From the NCBI RefSeq assembly GCF_000760735.1, contig NZ_JMEX01000008.1, positions 776,018-840,017 on the forward strand: 64,000 nucleotides of DNA. The letters are read 5' to 3'. The position numbers and the translations under genes were made by a program. This document shows, in pieces, positions 1 to 8,450 of this stretch. The notes beneath the pieces were generated by a model. The model had not been told where the DNA came from and made no database searches. It worked only from the letters and a program-made list of their open reading frames with translations. How positions within the stretch are numbered: position 1 is the stretch's first letter; each line of letters starts with the position of its first letter. The stretch comes from Rhodococcoides fascians A44A. Its GTDB lineage: Bacteria; Actinomycetota; Actinomycetes; Mycobacteriales; Mycobacteriaceae.

Positions 1-35
1 GCCTGCTGATTCCGGGACTGCGGCGTGGTGCCGCG

Positions 36-503
36 TCAGCCACCGTAGTTTTCCTGCGCGCCCGCGAACTCGCGGACCTGCGCAGTGAACGTGGACGACG
101 ATCCGTCCTCGAATGTCAGCGTGATGTCGGTGTCTGCTCCCGGAGTCAACGGCGACGTCACGTCCATCAACATGATGTGGTCCCCGCCCGCCTGGAGCAC
201 CTTGGTTTCCTGTGCGCCGACGGCGAATCCACCTTCCTTGGGCTTCATCACCATCGTTCCGTCGGCACTGGCGACCACCTCGTGCAGTTCCATCATCGAC
301 GAGGCGGGTGACTGCGCGGAGACCACCCGGACCTGGGTGTCTCCGGTGTTCTGGATCTCCGCGAACGCGGAGGTCATTCCCGTGTCGGCAGATTTGATCC
401 AGGCCTCGCGGATGGTGACCGAATTCGACTCCGTTGCAGGAGTTTCCGAGCTACATCCGGCGAGCAGGGCGAACGATGCGAGGGCTACGAGAAGTTTTTT
501 CAT
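36..503 (-). CDS. PCu(A)C-type copper chaperone lipoprotein
   Basis: 155-residue secreted lipoprotein of the PCu(A)C family, which binds Cu(I) outside the cytoplasmic membrane and helps deliver it to cuproenzymes such as cytochrome oxidase. The N-terminus MKKLLVALASFALLAGC is a signal peptide with lipidation Cys17. The copper ligands are visible as a His in ELHE, Met residues in GTMVMKP and the closing HxM in DHIMLM, the usual H..M..HxM arrangement. The start at the KKLL methionine is chosen because it opens the signal peptide and overlaps the stop of the upstream PepSY gene by 4 bases (ATGA), so the two are probably translationally coupled. It is last in a three-gene minus-strand copper-type cluster. 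Family assignment is firm; the client enzyme is unknown. Confidence 0.9.
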   Translation of the reverse strand: MKKLLVALASFALLAGCSSETPATESNSVTIREAWIKSADTGMTSAFAEIQNTGDTQVRVVSAQSPASSMMELHEVVASADGTMVMKPKEGGFAVGAQETKVLQAGGDHIMLMDVTSPLTPGADTDITLTFEDGSSSTFTAQVREFAGAQENYGG

Positions 504-1900
504 GGCGACTCCGATGTCGATGCGCGGCGCCGAAGCCCGAGAAGGGCATCGACGAGAAGGAAGACGAGGATGCTGATGCCGAGAAGTGGTACGAACCAGC
601 CGATCACGGCAGTGATCGCAGCGAGCGGGACGAGCTGCCGGACCGGCAACCGGCGCAGCCCGCCTGCGGGCGGGGCGGATGCCGAAGGACGACGTTGCCA
701 CCACATGAGGTATCCGCGGACGATCACCGTCACCAAGGCCACGACCAGCAGTGCCAGCGCGATCTGGTTGGCGATCCCGAACAGAATGCCCATGTGCAGC
801 GCAATGCCCCAGGCGGCCAGCTTCGCGGCCGGCGGCCACTCCGAGAACCAGTTGGTATCGACGATCGAGTTGGTATTTCCGTCGATGGCAAGGGAACTCG
901 TGGAGAACACCCACGGCCCACGCGTCTGCGCGACGACGAAGGCTGTGTCGGCCGTACCAGGGATGGTGACTTCCACTGCGCCGGCGAGCCCCGCCGCCCG
1001 AGCCGTTCCGATGACGGCGTCGAGGCGGCCGATTCCAGCGGACACCACGTCGGCCTCCGGTGCCATGGCCGACATGTCGTGGCCTGCGTGGTCGCCGGGC
1101 GGTGCCGGCGCGTCACCGCTGATCGACGAACTCACTCCCGGCGTGGCCCAGTTCAAGGAGGACCTCAGTTCGGTGATGTTCTCACCGGCGTACTTGGACC
1201 AGGTCAGTCCCGTTGCGGACAGAAAAACGAGACCGATGGCTATCCAGATACCGACACTTCCGTGCCAATTGCGGTTCCTGGCTCGACCTTTCGACGATCG
1301 GTCGACGGTGAGGAGTCGTCCGCCGCGTCGATACCGTCGCACCCAGAGCACGACGCCGCCGAGGGCGACGACCCACATCCAGGATGCGGCGAGTTCACTG
1401 TAGATGCGGCCGGGTTCGCCGAGGTGAAGATGCCGGTGGAATCCGCTGATCCAGGTGCGGGCCGGCAGTGCGTTGCTGCTGCCGTACACCACCGATTCGC
1501 CGACGGATTCCGCGGTGACCGGGTCGACGAAGACTGCTCGCCGTTCGGACTCGCCGAGTGAGGGATCGGTGAACATGACCCTGGTGGTGGTGCCGGGTTC
1601 TGTTGCCGGGCGTACGGCGTCGAGGGTCAGGTCGGGCCTGACCTGGGTCGCGGCCGTGACCTGCTCGGCCACCGAGGCGGTGGGCCCAGCCGAGTCGGTG
1701 GTCAGCAGGTCGGAGTACAGGATGTTCTCGGCCGTCGGCGCGAGCGCGTAGAGACCACCGGTGAGCGCGGCGATCAGGATGAACGGTCCGACGAAGATGC
1801 CTGCGTAGAAGTGCAGGCGCATGACCAGAGAGGGACGTGGCGGTGATCGATCGGGTCGGCCCGGCCCGATGTCGGGCACGACTGTGCCGGTTGTGGACAT
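500..1900 (-). CDS. PepSY-associated transmembrane protein
   Basis: 466-residue polytopic membrane protein of the PepSY_TM type. A first membrane segment lies near residues 33-55 (AGIFVGPFILIAALTGG), others near 175-195, 217-235, 365-392 and two at the C-terminal end (about 415-455); the extracytoplasmic loops carry the PepSY-like regions. A metal-type stretch DHAGHDMSAMAPE sits near residue 270, rich in His and Met. Members with such stretches often accompany copper or iron genes and some act as membrane reductases, but the reaction here is not known. It follows the 172-residue membrane protein and overlaps the PCu(A)C chaperone by 4 bases, which supports a copper-handling role by context. 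Confidence 0.85.
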   Translation of the reverse strand: MSTTGTVVPDIGPGRPDRSPPRPSLVMRLHFYAGIFVGPFILIAALTGGLYALAPTAENILYSDLLTTDSAGPTASVAEQVTAATQVRPDLTLDAVRPATEPGTTTRVMFTDPSLGESERRAVFVDPVTAESVGESVVYGSSNALPARTWISGFHRHLHLGEPGRIYSELAASWMWVVALGGVVLWVRRYRRGGRLLTVDRSSKGRARNRNWHGSVGIWIAIGLVFLSATGLTWSKYAGENITELRSSLNWATPGVSSSISGDAPAPPGDHAGHDMSAMAPEADVVSAGIGRLDAVIGTARAAGLAGAVEVTIPGTADTAFVVAQTRGPWVFSTSSLAIDGNTNSIVDTNWFSEWPPAAKLAAWGIALHMGILFGIANQIALALLVVALVTVIVRGYLMWWQRRPSASAPPAGGLRRLPVRQLVPLAAITAVIGWFVPLLGISILVFLLVDALLGLRRRASTSESP

Positions 1901-1932
1901 AGGTGTTCCAGTTCTGTCGGGTGTCGCAAGAC

Positions 1933-1973
1933 CCCGGTGATCGACGGCGCTTCACGCGCGAGGGATCACCGGG
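1933..1973 (-). terminator. hairpin between the two copper-cluster membrane genes
   Basis: Perfect 10-bp arms CCCGGTGATC (1933-1942) and GATCACCGGG (1964-1973) with a 21-nt loop. No T-tract follows on either strand. It could be a weak terminator, an attenuator or an mRNA-processing stem inside the operon. Confidence 0.4.
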
Positions 1974-1990
1974 TGTGAGGGAACGAAAGA

Positions 1991-2509
1991 TCAAGCAGGG
2001 CAGGGAGGCCCGCGAGTTCCTGTTCCCGACGACACCAACAGTCGGAGTACGACGTTCGGCCGGTATTCGGTGCTCTCGGTGCGAGCCCGATCCTGCACGG
2101 GCAGAACCAGACACAACACGGGAAGGATCCGGCGCAACACGGCCAACGCTCGACTGTGCCCGAGCACGGCACCACGAATGAGCAGGGCGCACACCACCGT
2201 CGCGCATGCGTGCGCCGCCAGCATCGACGGACTGAGCGACGAGCCGTGGTGATGCCCACTCGCCGCCGTCAGCACCGTGTGTCCGACGACTTGGCCGAGC
2301 ACGAGCACGACCGTCGTCGGGACGCGGTCCCCGAGGGCTGCGGTCAGGACGCCGAGCGCCGCACTGACGACCACGAGCAGTACGAGGGCCGATTCGCTCG
2401 GCACCATGACTCCGCCGCCCACGCCGTGTGCTGCGATGCTCAGCGCACCGGAGGCAGCCCCGACGAACGCGCCGCGCATACGCGCACGAGCGTCGGGGCG
2501 GAAAGTCAT
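1991..2509 (-). CDS. hypothetical membrane protein of the copper-type cluster
   Basis: 172-residue protein with about four hydrophobic segments (roughly residues 14-30, 38-58, 64-84 and 95-115) and a His-rich connector (SGHHHGSS near residue 85). The last 45 residues are basic and not membrane-like. I do not recognise a named family; small His-containing membrane proteins in this position are common beside PCu(A)C and PepSY genes of Rhodococcus relatives. The start is supported by AGGTG five bases before the ATG. A 17-bp dyad lies 19 bases upstream. Function is inferred only from neighbours. Confidence 0.7.
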   Translation of the reverse strand: MTFRPDARARMRGAFVGAASGALSIAAHGVGGGVMVPSESALVLLVVVSAALGVLTAALGDRVPTTVVLVLGQVVGHTVLTAASGHHHGSSLSPSMLAAHACATVVCALLIRGAVLGHSRALAVLRRILPVLCLVLPVQDRARTESTEYRPNVVLRLLVSSGTGTRGPPCPA

Positions 2510-2527
2510 GGGGACACCTTAGACGAC

Positions 2528-2544
2528 TACTACGCTTCCTAGTA
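2528..2544. promoter_or_regulatory. dyad resembling a BlaI/CopY-type operator
   Basis: TACTACG-ctt-CCTAGTA: 7-bp arms matching at 6 of 7 positions, directly upstream of the three-gene copper-type cluster and overlapping the stop codon of the FhuF gene. BlaI/CopY-family repressors bind TAC(T)A..(A)GTA-like dyads and several are copper-responsive. No such regulator gene lies in the window, so the assignment is inference. Confidence 0.4.
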
Positions 2545-3231
2545 TTGCGCGGCGGCGCGGAGCCCTCGTAGCCGATCCGACGGTGTCCGGCGTGGGCAGC
2601 TGGTGCACTTGTCCGACGCTGACGTCAGGTACAACAGGCAACACGAGCTGCGGCGTGTGAAGCGTCGGCCTCCCACGTCGACGAACCGGGGAGCGGGTAG
2701 CGGCGAGGACATCGCGGCCACGAGTTCCTGGGCGAACGCGCTGCCTCGTTCTCGGTCTCCGAGGGCCGTGCCGACGTCGAGGCACCGGTTGGCTATCGAG
2801 TCCGACGTGATCGCCCAGAGCGCGTTGGTCGTCGCTCCCGACGCCGCCGCGAGAGCGTCGACGACCGCGCGAAACGTGCCGGCAAGGGCACCGGGCAACT
2901 GCTCCGGCGTCACCGTGCGATCGCTCCGCACCCCGCCGAGGTAACCGTCGCCGCGCAGAAAACACCGAGAATGCTCGAGCGACGGATCGGCCGCCGTTCC
3001 CGTCACCATCGCCGTCGACACCGCCAGCAAGGCAATCGTCGAGCTGGCGGAGTACCACCACAGCGTCCCGTTGATCCGGTCGTCGGTGCAGTTCCAGCGC
3101 CTGCCTGTGTCGGCAATCCGCTCCCGCAGCCAGTCCGCATCGGTCATCGCCGACGCCGGCAGATCGAACGGGCCGTGCAGAAACTCCGCGAGTCCGGGAA
3201 CCCTCTCCGCAGCTTCGGTGTAGACGCTCAT
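2539..3231 (-). CDS. FhuF-like siderophore-iron reductase
   Basis: 230-residue cytoplasmic protein of the FhuF family, which carries a [2Fe-2S] cluster and reduces ferric siderophores after import so that iron is released. The diagnostic C-terminal cysteine pattern CC-x10-C-x2-C is intact (Cys197, Cys198, Cys209, Cys212, within SSCCLLYLTSASDKCTSC). It is the last gene of a four-gene uptake operon and overlaps the ATPase gene by 4 bases (ATGA). Expression is probably iron-controlled with the operon, although I see only a weak IdeR-like match upstream of the first gene. Confidence 0.88.
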   Translation of the reverse strand: MSVYTEAAERVPGLAEFLHGPFDLPASAMTDADWLRERIADTGRRWNCTDDRINGTLWWYSASSTIALLAVSTAMVTGTAADPSLEHSRCFLRGDGYLGGVRSDRTVTPEQLPGALAGTFRAVVDALAAASGATTNALWAITSDSIANRCLDVGTALGDRERGSAFAQELVAAMSSPLPAPRFVDVGGRRFTRRSSCCLLYLTSASDKCTSCPRRTPSDRLRGLRAAAQY

Positions 3232-3995
3232 GCGAGGCCGATGATGTCGATGGACGGGCGTGGGACCGCAGAGACGATGGCTCGGATTCCGAAGATGTCC
3301 GAGAGGAGGTTATCGGTCAGAACCTCGGCCGTCGGCCCCGTCGCCACCACGGATCCGTTGTCGAGCACGGCGAGCGAGGTGCAGTATTCGACGGCCAGCC
3401 GTAGATCGTGCACGGTGACGACGACGGCCAGGCCCTCCGCGGCGAGATCACGGACTGCGTTCATGACGACGAGTTGGTGGCGCAGGTCCAGATGATTCGT
3501 GGGCTCGTCGAGCAGCAGTATGCGAGGTTGCTGTGCGAGTGCCCGAGCTATGGCGACACGCTGACGTTCGCCGCCGGACAGTGCCCCGACATCGCGCTCC
3601 GCGAGCCCGGTCAAGTCGACCCGGTCCAGGCATTGTTCGACGATGTCCGCGTCGGATCCCGTCGGACGGTCGAACCAGCCCCGGTGTGGGACACGGCCCA
3701 GCGCAACCGACTGCCGAACTGTCAGTCCCACCGACGCTTCCGGCTCCTGGGTGCCGACGCCCACGGTGCGCGCAAGTTCCGAGCGCTTCATCGCATGCGC
3801 GTCGACGCCGTCGACTAGAACGGTCCCGGCGGTCGGCGTCAGCGCGCGATAGCAGCACCGGAGCGCCGTCGTCTTCCCGGACCCGTTGGGTCCGACGAGT
3901 CCGAGAACTTCACCCGGTCGAACTCGAAAATCGATTCCGTGCAACACCTCCCGTGATCCGAGTCGGGCGGTGACGGCATTGGCCACGAGTGTCAT
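3228..3995 (-). CDS. iron-siderophore ABC transporter, ATP-binding protein
   Basis: 255-residue ATPase of the FecE/FepC/BtuD group that powers uptake of ferric siderophores or related chelates. Walker A is GPNGSGKTT (35-43), the signature is LSGGERQRVAIARAL, Walker B is ILLLDEPTNHLD and the switch His lies in VTVHDL. It overlaps both neighbours by 4 bases (permease upstream, FhuF downstream), so the operon is tightly coupled. The presence of FhuF favours iron over vitamin B12 as cargo. Confidence 0.92.
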   Translation of the reverse strand: MTLVANAVTARLGSREVLHGIDFRVRPGEVLGLVGPNGSGKTTALRCCYRALTPTAGTVLVDGVDAHAMKRSELARTVGVGTQEPEASVGLTVRQSVALGRVPHRGWFDRPTGSDADIVEQCLDRVDLTGLAERDVGALSGGERQRVAIARALAQQPRILLLDEPTNHLDLRHQLVVMNAVRDLAAEGLAVVVTVHDLRLAVEYCTSLAVLDNGSVVATGPTAEVLTDNLLSDIFGIRAIVSAVPRPSIDIIGLA

Positions 3996-5086
3996 CGAGC
4001 CGCCCTTCCGTACTGGCGGTAGAGCATGAAGACGAAGATCGGTGCGCCGACGAGCGCGGTGACGACCCCGACGGGCACCTCTGTGCTCCGTGAAACCGAC
4101 CGCGCCAGCGTGTCGGCGCCGACCAATGCGATCGCGCCCAGCAGCGCGGCGACCGGCAGAAGTCTGATCGCTCGCGTCCCGACGATGTATCCGGCGAGGT
4201 GTGGCACCAGCAGACCGACGAATCCGATTCCGCCGCCGACGGATACCGCTGCGCCGGCCAGCATGGAGATCGCCAGGAGTTGCACGACGCGGAAGCGTCG
4301 GACGTTCAGACCGAGGGCAGCGGCACCGTCGTCACCGGTTTTCAACAGATCCATCCGGGGTGCACTCAGCAGCAGTCCAGTGCCGATGATCAGCAGCGCG
4401 AGTGCGGGCAGTGTCAACGTGGACCACCGCGCGTCTCCGAATCCACCGGCTAGCCAGTGCATCACGCCACTGAGCGTGTGTTCGTCGGCGAAGACCAGGA
4501 GTGTGAAGGTGATCAGAGCGGAGAAGATACTGCCCAGTGCGACGCCGACGAGAACGATGGCTGTCGATTGTGGGTATCGCCCGCCGATCATCAGAGCCAG
4601 AAACAGCGGAATCATGGCCCCGACGAACGCGGCGGTCGGGACCGTGAACACCCCGAGGGCCCCGGCCCCGATTCCCATCGCCATCACGAGCACCACGCCG
4701 AATCCGGCACCTGACGACACTCCGAGCAGATAGGGATCGGCCAACGGGTTGCGCGTGACTGCCTGCGCCACACCACCCGCGATCGCCAACGACGCGCCGA
4801 CGACGGCCGCCGTCAGCGATCTCGGCAACCGCGAGTCGACGACGATCACCGCCCTCGCCTCGGACCACCACGAGTCGAATGCGCCCGGCATCAACCGGTG
4901 CACGACGATCGCCCAGACGTCGCCGACGGGAATCTGTACGGACCCGAACGACACCGCAGTGGCGATCACCATCAGCAAGGCGCCCGTCAGAACTGCGATC
5001 AACGCACCGAACCCGATTCTCGACCGAGTGGACACCTCCGCTTTCGCCGTGGCCCTGGGCCTGTCGGTGTCGGCAACGGTGACCAT
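3992..5086 (-). CDS. iron-siderophore ABC transporter permease (FecCD family)
   Basis: 364-residue integral membrane permease of the FecCD/BtuC family; a basic N-terminal tail of about 25 residues precedes nine to ten membrane helices. Family landmarks are visible: SRLPRSLTAAVVGASLAIAG and NPLADPYLLGVSSGAG in the first half, and GGIGFVGLLVPHLAGY, contacting the ATPase, in the second. Only one permease gene is present, so it must act as a homodimer. Its start shares one base with the stop of the binding-protein gene (TGATG). The next gene, an ATPase, overlaps its stop by 4 bases. Confidence 0.92.
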   Translation of the reverse strand: MVTVADTDRPRATAKAEVSTRSRIGFGALIAVLTGALLMVIATAVSFGSVQIPVGDVWAIVVHRLMPGAFDSWWSEARAVIVVDSRLPRSLTAAVVGASLAIAGGVAQAVTRNPLADPYLLGVSSGAGFGVVLVMAMGIGAGALGVFTVPTAAFVGAMIPLFLALMIGGRYPQSTAIVLVGVALGSIFSALITFTLLVFADEHTLSGVMHWLAGGFGDARWSTLTLPALALLIIGTGLLLSAPRMDLLKTGDDGAAALGLNVRRFRVVQLLAISMLAGAAVSVGGGIGFVGLLVPHLAGYIVGTRAIRLLPVAALLGAIALVGADTLARSVSRSTEVPVGVVTALVGAPIFVFMLYRQYGRAAR

Positions 5087-6069
5087 CAGGAGGTGAACCG
5101 GTCGGGATGCAATGCACGGGCGATGGTGTCCACGCTCGTGACCAGTCGCGGGCTTTCGAAGAAGTCGTCGAGCGGTACGACGATGAAGTTGTCCTGCTGC
5201 ACAGCCGGAGTGGTCGCCATGATCGGCTGGCTCTTCAGGAAATCGATCTTTCCCTGCGCCGGCGTGTCACCGTAATCGAGGACGACGATGGCCTGAGGGG
5301 CGCGCTCTCCGACGATCTCCCACGTCGTGTCCAGGTAGGGGCGCTCACCCTCGGGGAAAATGTTCGATGCGCCGGACCGATCGGCGATCAACTGTCCGAC
5401 GCCCACACCACCGATGGTCGTCGGGACGTCCTCACCGGAGTCGTAGAAGAAGGTCGGCGTCGGCTCCGCGTCGCCGAGTTCGGCACCGATGGCCGCCAAA
5501 CCGTCGAGGACGCCGTCGGTGACGGCCTGAGCCTCCTCCGGAACGCCGAGGACGCCACCGAGCTGGCTGTAGTCGTTCTCGAGCATGCCGATGTCCGGGA
5601 ATCCGGATCCGCAGTACTCGGAGAACAGGAAGGTCGGGATGCCCGCCTCGGTGAACGACTCTCTCGAACGCCCTTCCTTGTCGTTGAATGCACTCCGCAT
5701 GCCGCCGACGACGAAGTCCGGGTCCAGATCGAGGATCTGTTCCTTCGTCGGGTACTCGTCGGCGAGGCCGGGGATCTGTGCGAAATCCTCGGCGAACTCG
5801 GGCGCAGGCGTTGCGTTTCGATAGCCCATGCCGACGATGCGGTCCGCAACGCCCATCTCGATGAGCACCTCGGTGACGTGGTCGTTCATGGACACGATGC
5901 GCTGAGGTGGAGAGTCGAACTGCTGGGTGCTGTCGCAGTTGGTGATGGAGACCGGGTCGTCGAACGAGTCCGCCTGCCGAGCGTCCTGTGCGGTGTCACC
6001 GCGGGAACAGCCAGTAAGGGCGACAATGGTTGCGGCGGCGATGGCGCCGAAGGCGATGGAGCGTGACAT
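5086..6069 (-). CDS. iron-siderophore ABC transporter substrate-binding lipoprotein
   Basis: 327-residue class III binding protein (TroA/BtuF/FepB fold). The signal peptide ends in the lipobox LTGC (Cys21). PPQRIVSMNDHVTEVLIEMG begins the first domain as in other Fe-chelate binders. The start at 6069 is preferred over a further-upstream ATG because the signal peptide opens there and GAGGT lies 6 bases before it. First gene of the operon binding protein-permease-ATPase-FhuF. The exact siderophore cannot be read from sequence. Confidence 0.9.
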   Translation of the reverse strand: MSRSIAFGAIAAATIVALTGCSRGDTAQDARQADSFDDPVSITNCDSTQQFDSPPQRIVSMNDHVTEVLIEMGVADRIVGMGYRNATPAPEFAEDFAQIPGLADEYPTKEQILDLDPDFVVGGMRSAFNDKEGRSRESFTEAGIPTFLFSEYCGSGFPDIGMLENDYSQLGGVLGVPEEAQAVTDGVLDGLAAIGAELGDAEPTPTFFYDSGEDVPTTIGGVGVGQLIADRSGASNIFPEGERPYLDTTWEIVGERAPQAIVVLDYGDTPAQGKIDFLKSQPIMATTPAVQQDNFIVVPLDDFFESPRLVTSVDTIARALHPDRFTS

Positions 6070-6204
6070 GAGTACCTCTTGGAGCTCAGAGCCACGAAAT
6101 GTTCGGCCCGGTGCGCAGCATGGAACGCCACGCGCTGGACTTTCCGATTCGTAGACCACGACGAATGGGTTGTCGCACAACCTCGACGCCGGGTAATCGG
6201 GCTC

Positions 6205-6226
6205 GCTGCCCTCTGGCGAGGGCAGC
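6205..6226 (-). terminator. hairpin after the FUSC gene
   Basis: Perfect 9-bp stem GCTGCCCTC-tggc-GAGGGCAGC with a 4-nt loop, in the 247-base gap between the FUSC gene and the siderophore operon, both on the minus strand. It has no T-tract; actinobacterial terminators often lack one. The rest of this gap holds the presumed operon promoter. Confidence 0.5.
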
Positions 6227-6316
6227 CTACCGTTGCGGGTCAGCGCCGGATTCGGACCGGCTTCCCCCTGCGTCAGGTCAGCTTCGTGCTTCGCATCGCA
6301 GTATGCACGGACGGTG

Positions 6317-8419
6317 TCAGACGCGTGTCAGCGCCTCACCCATGGTGCGGTTGAGGGTGCTCAGTGACCTGACGGCGCTGCGGACGGGACCGGGGGTCGT
6401 GGTGGACTTCAGCATGACGTCGGGGGCCGAGGTCTCCGTCAACTTTTCCGGTGGGTCGACGTGTTCGCCTGCGAGTGCACGCCCGACGTCGGCGATGGTG
6501 GCTTTGGTTACCTCGGCGGCCCGGCGTAGTGCGTCGGCGGTCTCCTGTGACGGACCGGTGTCGGGTTCGGCGTGAGAGGCGCCGACACCGGCGCGGGCCA
6601 GGGCGTGGCTGGATCGGTTGCTGACGGTCATGATGCGCAGCAGCCGTTTGACGCCTTTGCGTGTGCGTGTCGTGGGCCCCATCTCGAGGGGTTTTCCGGC
6701 CGCGACGAGGTCTTTCAACGCGTTGTCGAGTTTGCGCATGTCGACGACGAGGTCCGTCGGGCGGCCGGGCGTGATGACGGCGTCGATGCCGGTGTCGATG
6801 ATGGCCGTCATCTGTTCGAGGTAGTCGTCGACTTTCTCGACCATCGTCGATCTGGTGCCGGTGGAGAAGACGAAGTACGCCGACGCTATCCCGACGAGTC
6901 CTCCTGCCGCGGTTTCGTAGATTCGTAGTTCGAGCACTTCGATGCTGAAGGTGCCGAGCAGTCCGTACAGCATCGCGAGCATGACGGTGACGAAGAACGA
7001 CAGCAACGCGTAGGCCACCGTCACGAGGTAGAACGCGAAGAAGATGCAGACGACCAGCAGGAGCAGTTGCAGCGGTTGATTGCGACCGACCAACGCGGAC
7101 AGCAGAACTCCGGCCAGCACACCTCCGACGGTACCGACGACGCGGTGTCCGGCGCGGGAGAGGATCTCACCGCGAGTCGACGCCCCGGTGAAGACCAGGA
7201 ATGCCGTCAGGACCGCCCAGTACCAGCGGTCCGGTGAGATGATTTCGCCGAGTACGGTCGCCGCACTGGTCGCGACGGCAACTTGGATCGCCGCTTTGGT
7301 GCTGGGGTTCAGCCCCGAATCGGTGTCGCCGTCCTTCTCCGGCTTTTCCTTGGGTGCGGATTCGGTGTGCAGCGCATTGCTGGTGATGTGGTGAATGGCG
7401 ATGTGGGCCTGCACTGCTCGCATCGCGACCGTCGTGGCGATGCCCGCCTGGGTGGACGGATCCGCTTCGTCCGCGGCGGCGGCAGCGAGGCGCCTGGCCG
7501 CACGGAGTTGGTCGTCGGACGGGTTGTTCTGCAGACACGACGAGAGGGCGGTGGTGGCCTGGACGAGCGACGAGGGCCAAGAATTGGGCGGGAGCGCAGC
7601 CTGCGGGGTGACCCCCGATGGGATCGGGTCGAGGGCCCACAGCGCGCTCACGAGTTGTTCGGTGGCTATCTGCGCGTCGAAGATGCGGAGCGAGAGGTCC
7701 TCGTTGGTGACGCTCAGCAGCTGCGAGGCATCGTTGCGGTCGAGCCAGTCGTCGATCATCAGCGCTGTACTGCCGAGCCGGTCCAGACGCTTGCGGAGCA
7801 GGTCCAGATCGCGATCGACTCTGTTCGACGCGACCTCGAGGACGTCGATCGACGCGGCTCGCAGTGCTCGCACCAGACGCCGCAGTTCCAGCCCCGGCCG
7901 CTCGGGAAGGACGAGAGTGCGCACGGCGAGCGAGATCCCGACGCCGAGAACGATGGACACCGCGAGGACAGGAATCTGGCTCGGTTGAGCGCGTAGGAAC
8001 AGTGCGAAGAAATAGCAGATGAACGCGACCATGCCGAGCGCAGTGCCGCGCGGGCCGTACCGCCGCACCCACACTGCGGCGAACAGCACGACGATGAACC
8101 CGACGTCGGCGACCTTGCCGAACTGGGAGAGCACCGCCGACAGCGACACTGCGAGGATCGCCGGAAACACCAGTAGGAGTGTCGTGATCACTCGGCTGCG
8201 TTGGTCCTTGTCCTTCACCGCCGCCGAGGACTGCATGGCGACGACAGCGCCCAGCAGCGCGACCGTCAACGGCTGGCCGACGAGATGAGACCCGGGAATC
8301 AGAATCGCCATCGCGAGGACGACGGTGATCGTCGTCGTCGCGGCTGCCCGTAGCCGGAGCCTGCCGGGGTCGGAGACTGCGAGGAACCGCAGCGTCTCCG
8401 ATACGATCCGATAACCCAT
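6317..8419 (-). CDS. FUSC-family inner membrane transporter-like protein
   Basis: 700-residue protein with the two-half layout of the FUSC (fusaric-acid/aromatic-acid exporter-like) family: an N-terminal block of about six membrane helices (residues 25-175), a soluble helical region (about 180-370), a second block of helices (about 385-530; WYWAVLTAFLVFTGASTRGE is typical) and a C-terminal soluble tail. These proteins are thought to export aromatic acids or similar toxic compounds, but substrates are rarely known. It lies 31 bases after the GAF-type regulator gene on the same strand. Confidence 0.8.
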   Translation of the reverse strand: MGYRIVSETLRFLAVSDPGRLRLRAAATTTITVVLAMAILIPGSHLVGQPLTVALLGAVVAMQSSAAVKDKDQRSRVITTLLLVFPAILAVSLSAVLSQFGKVADVGFIVVLFAAVWVRRYGPRGTALGMVAFICYFFALFLRAQPSQIPVLAVSIVLGVGISLAVRTLVLPERPGLELRRLVRALRAASIDVLEVASNRVDRDLDLLRKRLDRLGSTALMIDDWLDRNDASQLLSVTNEDLSLRIFDAQIATEQLVSALWALDPIPSGVTPQAALPPNSWPSSLVQATTALSSCLQNNPSDDQLRAARRLAAAAADEADPSTQAGIATTVAMRAVQAHIAIHHITSNALHTESAPKEKPEKDGDTDSGLNPSTKAAIQVAVATSAATVLGEIISPDRWYWAVLTAFLVFTGASTRGEILSRAGHRVVGTVGGVLAGVLLSALVGRNQPLQLLLLVVCIFFAFYLVTVAYALLSFFVTVMLAMLYGLLGTFSIEVLELRIYETAAGGLVGIASAYFVFSTGTRSTMVEKVDDYLEQMTAIIDTGIDAVITPGRPTDLVVDMRKLDNALKDLVAAGKPLEMGPTTRTRKGVKRLLRIMTVSNRSSHALARAGVGASHAEPDTGPSQETADALRRAAEVTKATIADVGRALAGEHVDPPEKLTETSAPDVMLKSTTTPGPVRSAVRSLSTLNRTMGEALTRV

Positions 8420-8450
8420 TCGGCCAGCTTACGGCCGTGAACGGATGGAT

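Noticed and set aside
5086..6069. Vitamin B12 uptake (BtuF) for the first ABC operon
   Set aside because: No cobalamin riboswitch is visible upstream and FhuF in the operon favours iron.
6216..6234. IdeR box before the siderophore operon at 6 kb
   Set aside because: Only 11 of 19 positions match the consensus and it coincides with a hairpin arm, so it cannot be told from chance.
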